From assembly GCA_020161965.1 (NCBI GenBank), contig JAIUNH010000019.1, positions 1-17,522 on the forward strand: DNA of 17,522 bases. The letters run 5' to 3'. Made by a program: the position numbers and the translations under genes. Origin of the DNA: Pseudomonadota bacterium. GTDB lineage: Bacteria > Pseudomonadota > Alphaproteobacteria > CACIAM-22H2. Below, piece by piece: positions 1-7,446 of this stretch. Position 1 is the first letter of the stretch, and every line of letters starts with the position of its first letter. Below the pieces are notes generated by a model. It saw only the letters and a program-made list of their open reading frames with translations. It was not told where the DNA came from and did not search any database.

Positions 1-90
1 ATCAGCGCAAGATAAACCCAATAATGGATCGGTAATTTCTCCATGGCGTGGGAGCTAACGGCACGGCTAGAGTTTCCACAAGAGAAACTT

Positions 91-98
91 GGGGAGAG
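91..98 (+). promoter_or_regulatory. Shine-Dalgarno that decides the SDR start
   Basis: The purine run GGGGAGAG lies seven bases before the ATG at 106. It selects that ATG over the in-frame ATG at 43, which would add 21 residues (beginning MAWELTARLE) unlike the N-terminus of this enzyme family and has no comparable site. The rest of bases 1-105 shows no gene. An AATAAT at 20-25 could be a -10 element, but its -35 would fall at or beyond the window edge. Confidence 0.7.
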
Positions 99-105
99 CG
101 ACGTT

Positions 106-864
106 ATGCGCCTGGCCAATAAAGTCGCGATCGTCACCGGCGGCGGATCGGGTTTCGGCGAAGGAATCGTTTCGCGTTTCGCCGAGGAAGGCTGCGCGGT
201 GATCGTCGCGGATATCGACGAAGGTGCCGCCCGACGCGTTGCCGATGCCGTGACGAAAGCGGGCGGCAAGGCGGCGGCCGTGAAAGTCGATGTCGCCTCG
301 GCCGCCGATACGGCCAAGATGGTTGGCGAAGCGATCGCGAAATTCAGCCGGCTCGACATCATGGTCAATAATGCGGGCGTCACGCATCGCAACGGTCCGC
401 TGACCGGCGTGGACGAAGCGGCCTATGACCGCATCTTCGACGTGAACGTGAAGGCGATCTATCTCGCCACCCAAGCGGTGGTGCCGCTGTTCCGCAAACA
501 GGGCGGCGGCGGGGTCATCCTCACCACCGCCTCGACGGCGGGCTTGCGCCCGCGCCCCGGCCTCGTTTGGTACAATTCGTCGAAGGGGGCGGCGATCACG
601 ATGACCAAGGCGCTGGCGATCGAATTGGCGCCCGAAAAAATCCGCGTGAATTGCTTGTGTCCGGTGGCGGGCGAAACGCCGCTGCTCGCGACCTTCATGG
701 GCGAGGACACGCCCGAGAAACGCGCGCAGTTCCGCGCCTCGGTGCCGATCGGGCGGCTATCGACGCCGCGCGATATCGCCAACGCCGCCCTTTATCTGTG
801 TTCGGACGAAGCGGAGTTCATCACCGGCGTGGCGTTCGAAGTCGACGGCGGGCGCTGCATTTAA
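106..864 (+). CDS. SDR family NAD(P)-dependent oxidoreductase
   Basis: This is a classical short-chain dehydrogenase/reductase of 252 residues, a soluble Rossmann-fold enzyme that oxidises an alcohol or reduces a ketone. The start at 106 places the first beta strand (VAIVTG) at residue 7, as usual. Visible motifs are the nucleotide loop TGGGSGFG (11-18), Asp36 ending beta 2 (suggesting NAD(H) rather than NADP(H)), NNAG (88-91), Asn114, catalytic Ser143, and Tyr156-x3-Lys160. The end (GVAFEVDGGRCI) matches the usual C-terminal substrate-loop and DGG region. The substrate cannot be told from sequence; homologues are annotated as 3-oxoacyl reductase-like, glucose dehydrogenase-like or simply SDR. 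The gene stands alone on this strand and converges on the BI-1 gene, with one hairpin between them. Confidence 0.95.
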   Translation: MRLANKVAIVTGGGSGFGEGIVSRFAEEGCAVIVADIDEGAARRVADAVTKAGGKAAAVKVDVASAADTAKMVGEAIAKFSRLDIMVNNAGVTHRNGPLTGVDEAAYDRIFDVNVKAIYLATQAVVPLFRKQGGGGVILTTASTAGLRPRPGLVWYNSSKGAAITMTKALAIELAPEKIRVNCLCPVAGETPLLATFMGEDTPEKRAQFRASVPIGRLSTPRDIANAALYLCSDEAEFITGVAFEVDGGRCI

Positions 865-885
865 AGCGATGCGCATTTAGAAACG

Positions 886-918
886 AAAAACCCCCGGGCG
901 GTTTCCCGCCCGGGGGTT
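886..918. terminator. Shared intrinsic terminator between convergent genes
   Basis: A perfect 11-bp stem, CCCCCGGGCGG (891-901) and CCGCCCGGGGG (906-916), closes a four-base loop TTTC. On the minus strand it is followed by TTTTTCGTTT (complement of 881-890), a good U-tract, so it is an efficient terminator for the BI-1 gene, whose stop is 31 bases away. On the plus strand only TT follows the stem, but its position 26 bases after the SDR stop suggests it serves that gene too. It is the only strong intrinsic terminator I found in the window. Confidence 0.85.
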
Positions 919-946
919 CGTCGTTTCGCCGATCCGGCGTTTAGGG

Positions 947-1666
947 TCAGTCGTTGTTACGCTGGCCGGTCAACTGCAGGATCGATTGGAAGATCACGAT
1001 GAAGTTGATGTAAAGGCTCAGCCCGTTCATCACCGCGAGCTTGTCTTCGACTTCCGTGCCCGCGTACTCGACATAGGTGTCCTTGATGCGCTGCGTGTCC
1101 CAGGCGGTCAGGCCGCAGAACACCAGCACCGACACCGCCGAGATGACGAACTGCATCATCGTCGACTGCAGGAAGATGTTCACGATGCCCGCGATCAGCA
1201 AGCCTACCACGCCCATAATCAGGAACGACGAGAACTTCGCCAGGCTGGTCTTGGTCGTGTAGCCGTAGAGGCTCATGCCCGCGAACATCGCCGCCGAGAT
1301 GAAGAAGGCGCGCGCGACCGAGCTGCCCGTGTAGACCAGCAGCAGCACCGACAGCGACACGCCGATGCTGGCGGCATAGGCCCAGAACAGGGCTTGCACC
1401 GCCGTCTTCGACATGGATTCGAAGCGGAAGCTCAGCACCAGCACGAAGGCCAGCGGCGCCAGCATCGCGACCCATTTCAGGGGCGTGCCAAAGATCAGCT
1501 GCATGGCGGCGGGCGACGAAGCGACCAAAGCGGCGACGATGCCGCTCAGCGCCACGGCCGAGGCCATGTAGTTGTAGACGCGCAGCATATGCGCGCGCAG
1601 GCCCTCGTCGAGGGTCGCCGCGTCGATATCGCTGCGGGTCAGAATGCGGTTGTTCGTCTCGAACAT
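947..1666 (-). CDS. Bax inhibitor-1/YccA family membrane protein
   Basis: This 239-residue polytopic protein has about seven hydrophobic segments, beginning near residues 33-50, 65-80, 90-112, 117-135, 146-166, 171-188 and 214-232. It belongs to the BI-1 (TMBIM)/YccA family of inner-membrane proteins, implicated in calcium leak (YetJ) or in modulating FtsH (YccA). Family markers are the N-terminal GLRAHMLRVYNYMA, the central SLYGYTT, AWDTQRIK (Asp190) and the C-terminal SLYINFIVIFQSILQL. I chose the ATG at 1666 because the longer frame to 1738 adds a non-family arginine-rich N-terminus. Bacterial homologues start close to this point. In YetJ a second aspartate forms a pH-sensing pair; the apparent equivalent here is Asn221. 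The gene is monocistronic, with its own terminator downstream. Confidence 0.93.
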   Translation of the reverse strand: MFETNNRILTRSDIDAATLDEGLRAHMLRVYNYMASAVALSGIVAALVASSPAAMQLIFGTPLKWVAMLAPLAFVLVLSFRFESMSKTAVQALFWAYAASIGVSLSVLLLVYTGSSVARAFFISAAMFAGMSLYGYTTKTSLAKFSSFLIMGVVGLLIAGIVNIFLQSTMMQFVISAVSVLVFCGLTAWDTQRIKDTYVEYAGTEVEDKLAVMNGLSLYINFIVIFQSILQLTGQRNND

Positions 1667-1739
1667 GGGGGTCTTTCGCTCCCGGTTTATTTGCCGCGCG
1701 GCCATTCGCGAAACGCCGAAAGGCATCACTGCACCCATT

Positions 1740-1769
1740 GATATTGGGCGTCTCGCGGGGCGATTTCAA
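1740..1769 (-). promoter_or_regulatory. Possible sigma-70-like promoter of the BI-1 gene
   Basis: Reading the minus strand, TTGAAA (complement of 1764-1769) is followed after 18 bases by AATATC (complement of 1740-1745). The -35 is close to consensus but the -10 matches only three of six positions. The spot, about 75 bases upstream of the start at 1666, is reasonable. Bases 1667-1817 contain nothing else I can support. Confidence 0.3.
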
Positions 1770-1817
1770 CCCCGAAACGTTGTGTAGTTACAGGCCCTTA
1801 TATTCCCGACGAACGAC

Positions 1818-3002
1818 CTAGAGTGGTGCAATGGCGGTTCTGCCGGCCGGAAAGCTGACCGTTACACGGGTGAACCGGTCTTTCTCGCTTTCCAGAACCA
1901 GCCGGCCGCCTTGGGCCTCCGCCAGCGCCTTCGCCAAGGAAAGCCCCAATCCCAGCCCGCCTTCCTTGCGCGCGAGGCTTTTTTCGACCTGCTCGAAGGG
2001 CAGGACGCATTTCTCCAGATCCTCGTCGGCGATGCCGATTCCGTCGTCCTCGATCGCGATGGCGACGCCGCCATCGCTGGCGCGCAGCAGGCGAATGCGC
2101 GCTTGGCCGCCGTCGCGCCCGAACTTGATTGCGTTGGACAGAAGCGCGTCGAAGATGCGGCGCAGCGCCCGGCGCTCGACGCGCAAGCCCGGCAGGCCCA
2201 GCGCGATTTCCGGCACGATCGCGATGCCGCGCGCGGCGGCTTCGGCCGCCGCCGCTTGAGCAGCTTCGTCGGCGATCTCGATCGGGCAGACAGCGTAATC
2301 GGGCGGGCTTTGCGGCTCGCCCGTGAGATTGGCGATCTCCATCAACGTCTCGATCTGCACGAGCAGCCGGTTGGCGCTGTCCAGAATCGCTTGGGCGTAA
2401 TCGCCGTTGCGCGCGGGCGCGGCCCCGCCGCTCGCCAGGATTTCGGCGAAGCCGATCACCGCGTTCAACGGCGTGCGCAATTCGTGGCTCATATTGCGCA
2501 GGAATTCCGACTTGGCGCGGTTGGCCGCTTCCGAACGCACCAGTGCTGAAGCGAGCGCGCGTTCCGACGCTTTCTTGTCGGTCACGTCCAGCGAGATCGT
2601 GACCACACCGCGCGCAGCACCATCGGTGCCGCGCCAGGGCAGTTTGGTCGTCAGCCAATCGCGCTTGTTGCCGTCCGCACCGGCGTAATGCTCGTCGAAA
2701 TTGGCGAGCGTCATGCCGGTCTCGATCACCATTTTGTCGATACCGCCGGTATAGGCGCCGTATTCGTCGCCCAAAAGCTGCGCCGCCGTCCGGCCGCGCG
2801 CGGTTTGCGGCGTGGTGCCGTAGGTCGACGCTTGATACGCGTTCATGAACACGTAGCGGCTGTCGATATCCTTGACGTTTACGAAGGCGGGCAGCGCGTC
2901 GAGGATCGCGCGCATCGCGTTCGCATCCAGCGCATCGCGATCGTCGTCGGCGTTCGAGCCCAAATTCGCGAACCCCTTTTCACCTTGTCCGGTCTCGAAC
3001 AT
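1818..3002 (-). CDS. Orphan soluble PAS-domain sensor histidine kinase
   Basis: This 394-residue kinase has no membrane segment or signal peptide, so it should sense a cytoplasmic signal. A PAS domain spans about residues 27-145 (AILDALPAFVNVKDIDSRYVFMN). The HisKA helix carries the phospho-acceptor His173 in MSHELRTPLN. The ATPase domain shows the N box around Asn290 (LLSNAIKFG), the G1 box DDGIGIAD (320-326), the F box LPFEQVE (334-340) and the G2 box GGLGLGLSLAK (348-358). No response regulator is adjacent, so its partner is elsewhere. It is downstream of the ABC permease on the same strand with an 82-base gap, so co-transcription is possible but not shown. The signal is unknown. Confidence 0.93.
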   Translation of the reverse strand: MFETGQGEKGFANLGSNADDDRDALDANAMRAILDALPAFVNVKDIDSRYVFMNAYQASTYGTTPQTARGRTAAQLLGDEYGAYTGGIDKMVIETGMTLANFDEHYAGADGNKRDWLTTKLPWRGTDGAARGVVTISLDVTDKKASERALASALVRSEAANRAKSEFLRNMSHELRTPLNAVIGFAEILASGGAAPARNGDYAQAILDSANRLLVQIETLMEIANLTGEPQSPPDYAVCPIEIADEAAQAAAAEAAARGIAIVPEIALGLPGLRVERRALRRIFDALLSNAIKFGRDGGQARIRLLRASDGGVAIAIEDDGIGIADEDLEKCVLPFEQVEKSLARKEGGLGLGLSLAKALAEAQGGRLVLESEKDRFTRVTVSFPAGRTAIAPL

Positions 3003-3046
3003 TCCACGGCCCCGGCGACATTGTCATCGGAAATTTATCCATGGAT

Positions 3047-3076
3047 CTTATGTGAATAAGGTTGCGAAGATGTGAA
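3047..3076 (-). promoter_or_regulatory. Possible promoter of the histidine kinase gene
   Basis: On the minus strand TTCACA (complement of 3071-3076, five of six matches to TTGACA) precedes CATAAG (complement of 3047-3052, four of six to TATAAT) by 18 bases. It lies in the 82-base AT-richer gap between the permease stop and the kinase start. A 10-bp palindrome, ATCCATGGAT, follows at 3038-3047. This supports separate transcription of the kinase, but only weakly. Confidence 0.3.
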
Positions 3077-3084
3077 CGTGTCGA

Positions 3085-5625
3085 TTATGCGTTGCGAAGC
3101 AGAGGCGCCGCTTTCTGGCCCAAGGCGCGCCACGTGCCGCCCAAGCCCAGCAGCATCACCACCAAGGCGGCCCCCAGGACCGTGCCGAAGATCGTTCCGG
3201 GCAGCGGTACGAATTCGACGCGCATATATTCGGTGATCAGTCCCCAGGCGGCGAGCGTGCCGACCAGCGCCGCGACGATCGCCGCCGCTGCCCCGAGTAG
3301 CGCAAATTCGGCCAGGAAGGCGCGCATCACATCGGCGCGCGTAGCCCCCAAGGCTTTCAACACGACCGCGTCGTAAACGCGCCGGCGATGCGTGGCGACG
3401 ATCGCCCCCGCCAGCACCAGCACGCCCGCGACCAGCGTGATCGCGGCCGTGACGCGCGCAGCGGCGGCAATGCCTTCCATTGTTTCCTGGGCGGTGGCCA
3501 GCGCCCGCTTCACCCGGATCGACGAGACGTTGGAGAAACGCTGCGTGACCGCGCGTTCGAGATCGTCCTCTTGGCTCTCCGCGACCTGGGCGGTCGCGAT
3601 CCAGGTTTGGGGTGCCCCTTCCAGCGTGCCGGGTGCGAAGGTCAGCGTGAAATTGATGCCCAGGCTCGTCCAATCGACGGCCCGCAAATTCGCGATCGTC
3701 GCGTCGATCTCCACGCCCAGCACGTTCAGCGTCAGCGTATCGCCGACCTTCAAGCCCATGCCTTGCGCGATCTGCGCGTCGAACGACACGAGCGGCGGGC
3801 CCGCATAATCTTCCGGCCACCATTCGCCCGCGACGAGGCGCGTGCCCGGCGGCATCTTGCCCGTATAGGTCAAGCCCCGGTCGTTGCCCACGGCCCAGCG
3901 CGCATCGGGCGCGATCGTCGCCTGTTCGACCGGTACGGCATTGATGCGCGTGATGCGCCCGCGCAAGGACGGCACTTCGCGGATTTCGCCCACACCCGGA
4001 TGCGCCTTCACCAAGGCGGTGAAGTCTTCGATCTGGTCGGGTTGGATATCGATGAAGAAGAACGACGGCGCCATCTGGGGCAATTGCTCGGCGATCTGCC
4101 GGCTGAAATTGCCCTGCACCTGCGCGATCAAGGTCAGCACGGTCAGGCCCAAACCCAGCGACAACACGATGCCCGGTGTGGGGCTGCCGGGGCGATGCAT
4201 GTTGGCGAGTGCTAAGCGCAAACCCGGATGGCGCACGCCGGTCGCGGCTTTGGCCAAACGCTGCACGCCATAGGCGGCGATGCGGAACAGCACGAATGTG
4301 CCGGCGGCGGCCACGCAGAACGCCAAGCCCAAGCGCTTGTCGATCGACGCGACGATCGCAAGCCCCGCCAAGGCGACGATCGCCGCCGCGACGAAGAACA
4401 CGTAATGCGCGCGCGGCCAGCGCCGGACGGGGGCGATCAAATCGCGGAACAAGGCGGCGGGCGGCACTTCGCGCGCGCGCGCCAAGGGCCACAGCGAAAA
4501 CGCCAAAGCGGTCAGCAGGCCGAACGCCAAGGCCAGCACCAGCGGCATCGGATAAAACCCTTGGCGCGCTTCGATGGTCAGGCGATCCGCGATCAAGGGT
4601 GCGATCGCGGCGGGTACGAAGGCGCCGATCACAAGACCTGCCGCGATGCCGACGGCCGCCAGCGTCAAGATCTGCAGCAGATAGACGCGCATGATGAGGG
4701 CACCCGGTGCGCCCAGGCATTTCAGCGTCGCGATGGTCGCGGTGCGCCCGTCGAGATAGGCGCGAACGGCGTTCGCCACACCCACGCCGCCGACCAACAG
4801 TGCCGTCAAACCGACCAGCGTCAGGAACATCGCGATGCGATCGACCCAGCGCTGCAAGCCGGGGGCGGCTTCGGTCGTGCCGCGAATGCGCCAGCCCGCA
4901 TCGGGGAAACGCGCCTTCAGCGCTTCGATCCAATCGGCGGCGTTCGCGGGATCGTTCAGCACGATGCGATATTCGTTGCGGATCAATGCGCCCGGCTGGA
5001 CGAGCTGCGTTTGCCCCAGCGACGCGGTGGCGACCATCACGCGCGGACCCAGGGTGAAGATATTGGCCGAGCGATCGGGTTCGCTTTCGACGACCGCGCG
5101 CGCCTGATACGTGCCGTCGCCGACTTGGAAACGATCGCCCAGCGAAATGCCCAGGCGGTTCATCAAGCTGCGTTCGACCGCCGCTCCCCACAGGCCGTCG
5201 GCGTTTTGCAACAAGGCCTTGCCGATATCGGATTCGCCCGACAAGCCAAGCGTGCCGAGCAGCGGATAATTCGCGGGGTCGATGGCTTTGAGTTCGCTCA
5301 GCAGGCGCTCGTTGTCGGTTCGCGTCATCGCGCGCATTTCGGTGACGACCGTCACGCGCCCGCCGTCGCGCATGAACGCCAATTGCTCCGGCGTCGCTTC
5401 ACGATGCGTGAAGGCGAGCTCCACGTCGCCGCCCAGAATCGTGCGCGCATCCTGGCGCAGGGCTTCGCGCACGCCCTCGGCCAGCGAGCCCACGCCCGCG
5501 ATGGCGGCGACACCCAGCATCAGGCACGCCATGAACACGCGAAAGCCCTTCACGCCGCCGCGTAACTCGCGCCGCGCCAGCGAAATCGCGAGGCTCCAGC
5601 GCGCGGGATTGGCTTCTTGGGTCAT
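3085..5625 (-). CDS. FtsX-like ABC transporter permease, YbbP type
   Basis: This is a large inner-membrane permease of 846 residues in the MacB/LolE/YbbP superfamily, close in length to E. coli YbbP. After TM1 (about 28-48) comes a periplasmic domain, then an FtsX module with several helices (about 262-385). Central helices follow (about 408-503), then a second periplasmic domain and a C-terminal FtsX module (about 720-835) containing the hallmark YDAVVLKALGATRADV. Such permeases do not form a classical import channel; they couple cytoplasmic ATP hydrolysis to periplasmic or lipid events. It starts four bases after the stop of the ATPase gene, so the two form one operon and surely one complex. 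The real substrate is not established; related genes are annotated as lysophospholipase L1 biosynthesis or lipoprotein/lipid export. Confidence 0.93.
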   Translation of the reverse strand: MTQEANPARWSLAISLARRELRGGVKGFRVFMACLMLGVAAIAGVGSLAEGVREALRQDARTILGGDVELAFTHREATPEQLAFMRDGGRVTVVTEMRAMTRTDNERLLSELKAIDPANYPLLGTLGLSGESDIGKALLQNADGLWGAAVERSLMNRLGISLGDRFQVGDGTYQARAVVESEPDRSANIFTLGPRVMVATASLGQTQLVQPGALIRNEYRIVLNDPANAADWIEALKARFPDAGWRIRGTTEAAPGLQRWVDRIAMFLTLVGLTALLVGGVGVANAVRAYLDGRTATIATLKCLGAPGALIMRVYLLQILTLAAVGIAAGLVIGAFVPAAIAPLIADRLTIEARQGFYPMPLVLALAFGLLTALAFSLWPLARAREVPPAALFRDLIAPVRRWPRAHYVFFVAAAIVALAGLAIVASIDKRLGLAFCVAAAGTFVLFRIAAYGVQRLAKAATGVRHPGLRLALANMHRPGSPTPGIVLSLGLGLTVLTLIAQVQGNFSRQIAEQLPQMAPSFFFIDIQPDQIEDFTALVKAHPGVGEIREVPSLRGRITRINAVPVEQATIAPDARWAVGNDRGLTYTGKMPPGTRLVAGEWWPEDYAGPPLVSFDAQIAQGMGLKVGDTLTLNVLGVEIDATIANLRAVDWTSLGINFTLTFAPGTLEGAPQTWIATAQVAESQEDDLERAVTQRFSNVSSIRVKRALATAQETMEGIAAAARVTAAITLVAGVLVLAGAIVATHRRRVYDAVVLKALGATRADVMRAFLAEFALLGAAAAIVAALVGTLAAWGLITEYMRVEFVPLPGTIFGTVLGAALVVMLLGLGGTWRALGQKAAPLLRNA

Positions 5626-5629
5626 GCGC

Positions 5630-6337
5630 TCAATCCGCCGCGGCGAGGTCGGTGGTCAACGGCGACAAGCGCCCGTCATCCATCCGCACCGCGCGGTCGC
5701 AGCGGCGCGCCAGCGTCGCGTCATGCGTAATCAACAGCAGCGATGTGCCGAATTTCTTCTGCAGATCGAACATCAGATCGACGATGCCGACGCCCGTGGT
5801 GGCGTCGAGATTGCCGGTGGGCTCGTCGGCCAGCAGCAATTTCGGCTCGGCGACGACCGCGCGCGCCAGCGCCGTGCGCTGCTGTTCGCCGCCGGACATC
5901 TGGCCGGGATAATGCGTCAGGCGATGGCCCAGGCCGACCGACTCAAGGGCGGCTTTCGCCTTGACCCAGGCTTTCGCGTCGCCTGCGAATTCCAGCGGGA
6001 TCGCCACGTTTTCCAGCGCCGTCATGGTCGGGATCAGATGGAAGGCCTGGAACACGATGCCGATCGAGCGGCGACGGAACAGCGCCAAACCATCCTCGTC
6101 CAACGTCGTCAGGTTCTGCCCGGCGACATGCACCTCGCCTTGCGTGGGGCGTTCGAGGCCGGCGACGATCATCATCATCGTCGACTTGCCCGAGCCCGAC
6201 GGGCCGACCACCGCCACAGTTTCGCCCGGTGCGACCGATAGATCGACGCCACGCAGGATATTGACCTCGCCCGCTTGGCTCGCCAGCTTCAGATGGACGC
6301 CCGCGAGGCGCAGGATCGGATCGACGGATTGGGACAT
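5630..6337 (-). CDS. ABC transporter ATPase, LolD/YbbA type
   Basis: This cytoplasmic ATPase of 235 residues energises the downstream FtsX permease. All nucleotide-binding motifs are intact: Walker A GPSGSGKS (45-52), Q-loop Gln97, signature MSGGEQQR (147-154, with Glu in place of Gln in LSGGQ, common in this family), Walker B LLLADEP with catalytic Glu172, D-loop GNLD, and switch His205 (LLITHD). It is the first gene of the operon and its ATG (complement of 6335-6337) nearly abuts the divergent esterase. No Shine-Dalgarno precedes it: the bases upstream on its strand read CCTTCC, the complement of the esterase's ribosome-binding site. It could therefore be translated from a leaderless or weakly led message. 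Confidence 0.95.
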   Translation of the reverse strand: MSQSVDPILRLAGVHLKLASQAGEVNILRGVDLSVAPGETVAVVGPSGSGKSTMMMIVAGLERPTQGEVHVAGQNLTTLDEDGLALFRRRSIGIVFQAFHLIPTMTALENVAIPLEFAGDAKAWVKAKAALESVGLGHRLTHYPGQMSGGEQQRTALARAVVAEPKLLLADEPTGNLDATTGVGIVDLMFDLQKKFGTSLLLITHDATLARRCDRAVRMDDGRLSPLTTDLAAAD

Positions 6338-6340
6338 GAA

Positions 6341-6347
6341 GGAAGGG
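6341..6347 (+). promoter_or_regulatory. Shine-Dalgarno that decides the esterase start
   Basis: GGAAGGG lies nine bases before the ATG at 6357. It favours that start over the in-frame ATG at 6336, which would add seven residues and would overlap the divergent ATPase start codon in the tetranucleotide CATG (6335-6338). The site falls inside the 19-base space between the two divergent genes, so promoters for both must lie within the opposing coding sequences. Confidence 0.65.
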
Positions 6348-6356
6348 TACCCCGGA

Positions 6357-7022
6357 ATGGCGCGCGAATCTCAGGGATATGGTCGAACGCGCCGTGCTTT
6401 CAACGTGTTCCTGGCCGGAATCGCCTTGGTTGCGGCCTTTCCCGTGGGCGCGCAAACCCCAAGCCCGGCGCCGCGTTTGCTGGTTTTGGGCGATTCGCTG
6501 TCGGCGGGTTACAATATTCAGGCGCGCGAGGCGTTTCCCCAGCGCCTAGAAGCCGCGTTGCGCGCACAAGGTGTATCGATCCAGGTCATCAACGCGGGCG
6601 TCTCGGGGGATACGTCGGCGGGCGGCCTCACGCGCGTCGATTGGGCGCTGGGTCAGCGCCCGCCCGAATTCGCTATCGTGGCGCTGGGCGCCAATGACGG
6701 TTTGCGCGGCCTCGATCCCGAGGCGATGGAACGCAATCTCGATCGCATCCTCACGCGGATGAAAGAGAAGGGCGTGAAGACGCTGCTCGCGGGTATGTTG
6801 GCCCCGCCCAATATGGGCAGCGATTATCGCGACAGATACGCGGCCGTGTTTCCGCGCCTTGCCGCCAAGCACAATGTGCCGCTCTATCCCTTCTTTCTGG
6901 AAGGCATCGCGGCGAAGTCCGAGTTCAATCTTTCCGACGGCATCCATCCCAATCCGCAAGGTGTCGACGTGATGGTCGCCAATATCCTGCCCGCCGTGCG
7001 CAAGCTGCTGGCGGGAAGCTAG
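6357..7022 (+). CDS. tesA: Periplasmic GDSL/SGNH arylesterase, TesA type
   Basis: This 221-residue SGNH hydrolase resembles E. coli TesA (thioesterase I / protease I / lysophospholipase L1), which hydrolyses acyl-thioesters, aryl esters and lysophospholipids in the periplasm. An N-terminal signal peptide has basic RTRR (10-13), a hydrophobic core to about 31 and a probable cleavage near Ala32-Gln33. Block I is GDSLSAG with nucleophile Ser47, block II NAGVSGDTS with Gly84, block III GAND with Asn113, and block V DGIHPN with Asp194 and His197. The complete catalytic set is thus present. Divergent placement next to the ATPase-permease pair matches the conserved tesA-ybbA-ybbP arrangement. The last bases overlap the convergent DUF2306 gene: both stop codons lie in CTAG (7019-7022). 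Confidence 0.92.
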   Translation: MARESQGYGRTRRAFNVFLAGIALVAAFPVGAQTPSPAPRLLVLGDSLSAGYNIQAREAFPQRLEAALRAQGVSIQVINAGVSGDTSAGGLTRVDWALGQRPPEFAIVALGANDGLRGLDPEAMERNLDRILTRMKEKGVKTLLAGMLAPPNMGSDYRDRYAAVFPRLAAKHNVPLYPFFLEGIAAKSEFNLSDGIHPNPQGVDVMVANILPAVRKLLAGS

Positions 7023-7390
7023 CCCCCGAAAATCCAGCCGCCGATGATGCGGCCGGGCAGCAGCGTGAAGGCGCCGGCGATCAGCACGCCGGCGAAGGCG
7101 CCGATCATCGCGCGTTGATGGGCCTTCACGTTGCCGTGGCGGATCGCATAGATCGCCCGCGCCAGCGATGCCAGCGTGATGATCGACAGGATATGGATCG
7201 GGCTGAAGCCGTCGCCGTGGCGCAATTCCTGAATCCAGAACGATGTGATCGCCGTGATCGCCATCGCCGCGACCCAGATGCGCCCGGTCAGTTTATGCGT
7301 GGCCGTGCCCTTGGGCCGCAGCAAGATGGCGATTCCCAAAACCAGTGCCGTCAACGCGGCGACGGTATGGAAAGCGATGATCGGCGGCAC
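7019..7390 (-). CDS. DUF2306-type small membrane protein
   Basis: This 123-residue protein is predicted to span the membrane about four times (about 4-24, 37-54, 64-82, 93-112). It resembles the DUF2306 family of predicted membrane proteins with no firm function. Conserved-looking histidines occur at 8, 32 (THKLTGRIWV), 66 (SPIHILS) and 91 (AHQRAMIG); paired histidines on helices could bind haem or metal, but that is only inference. The start is GTG at 7390 (complement of 7388-7390), supported by GGGGAG (complement of 7396-7401) five bases upstream. It diverges from the FIST gene across 56 bases and converges with the esterase, sharing four bases at the stops. Confidence 0.8.
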   Translation of the reverse strand: MPPIIAFHTVAALTALVLGIAILLRPKGTATHKLTGRIWVAAMAITAITSFWIQELRHGDGFSPIHILSIITLASLARAIYAIRHGNVKAHQRAMIGAFAGVLIAGAFTLLPGRIIGGWIFGG

Positions 7391-7446
7391 GCGAACTCCC
7401 CGTTTTTCGTGGCGGCGCGGCCGGTTCCGCGCAAGGATAGGCGATC

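Noticed and set aside
1751..1773. GGGG...CCCC hairpin (1757-1773) as a terminator upstream of the BI-1 gene
   Set aside because: The stem is only four pairs with a nine-base loop and no T-run.
3035..5191. 718-codon open frame on the minus strand in another frame of the permease gene
   Set aside because: Its product is arginine/glycine-rich low-complexity sequence with no motif. The overlapping frame (3085-5625) has clear FtsX domains, so this is a GC-driven shadow.
5961..6356. N-terminal extension of the esterase frame up to 5961
   Set aside because: It is antisense to the ABC ATPase gene and would put the signal peptide deep inside the protein.
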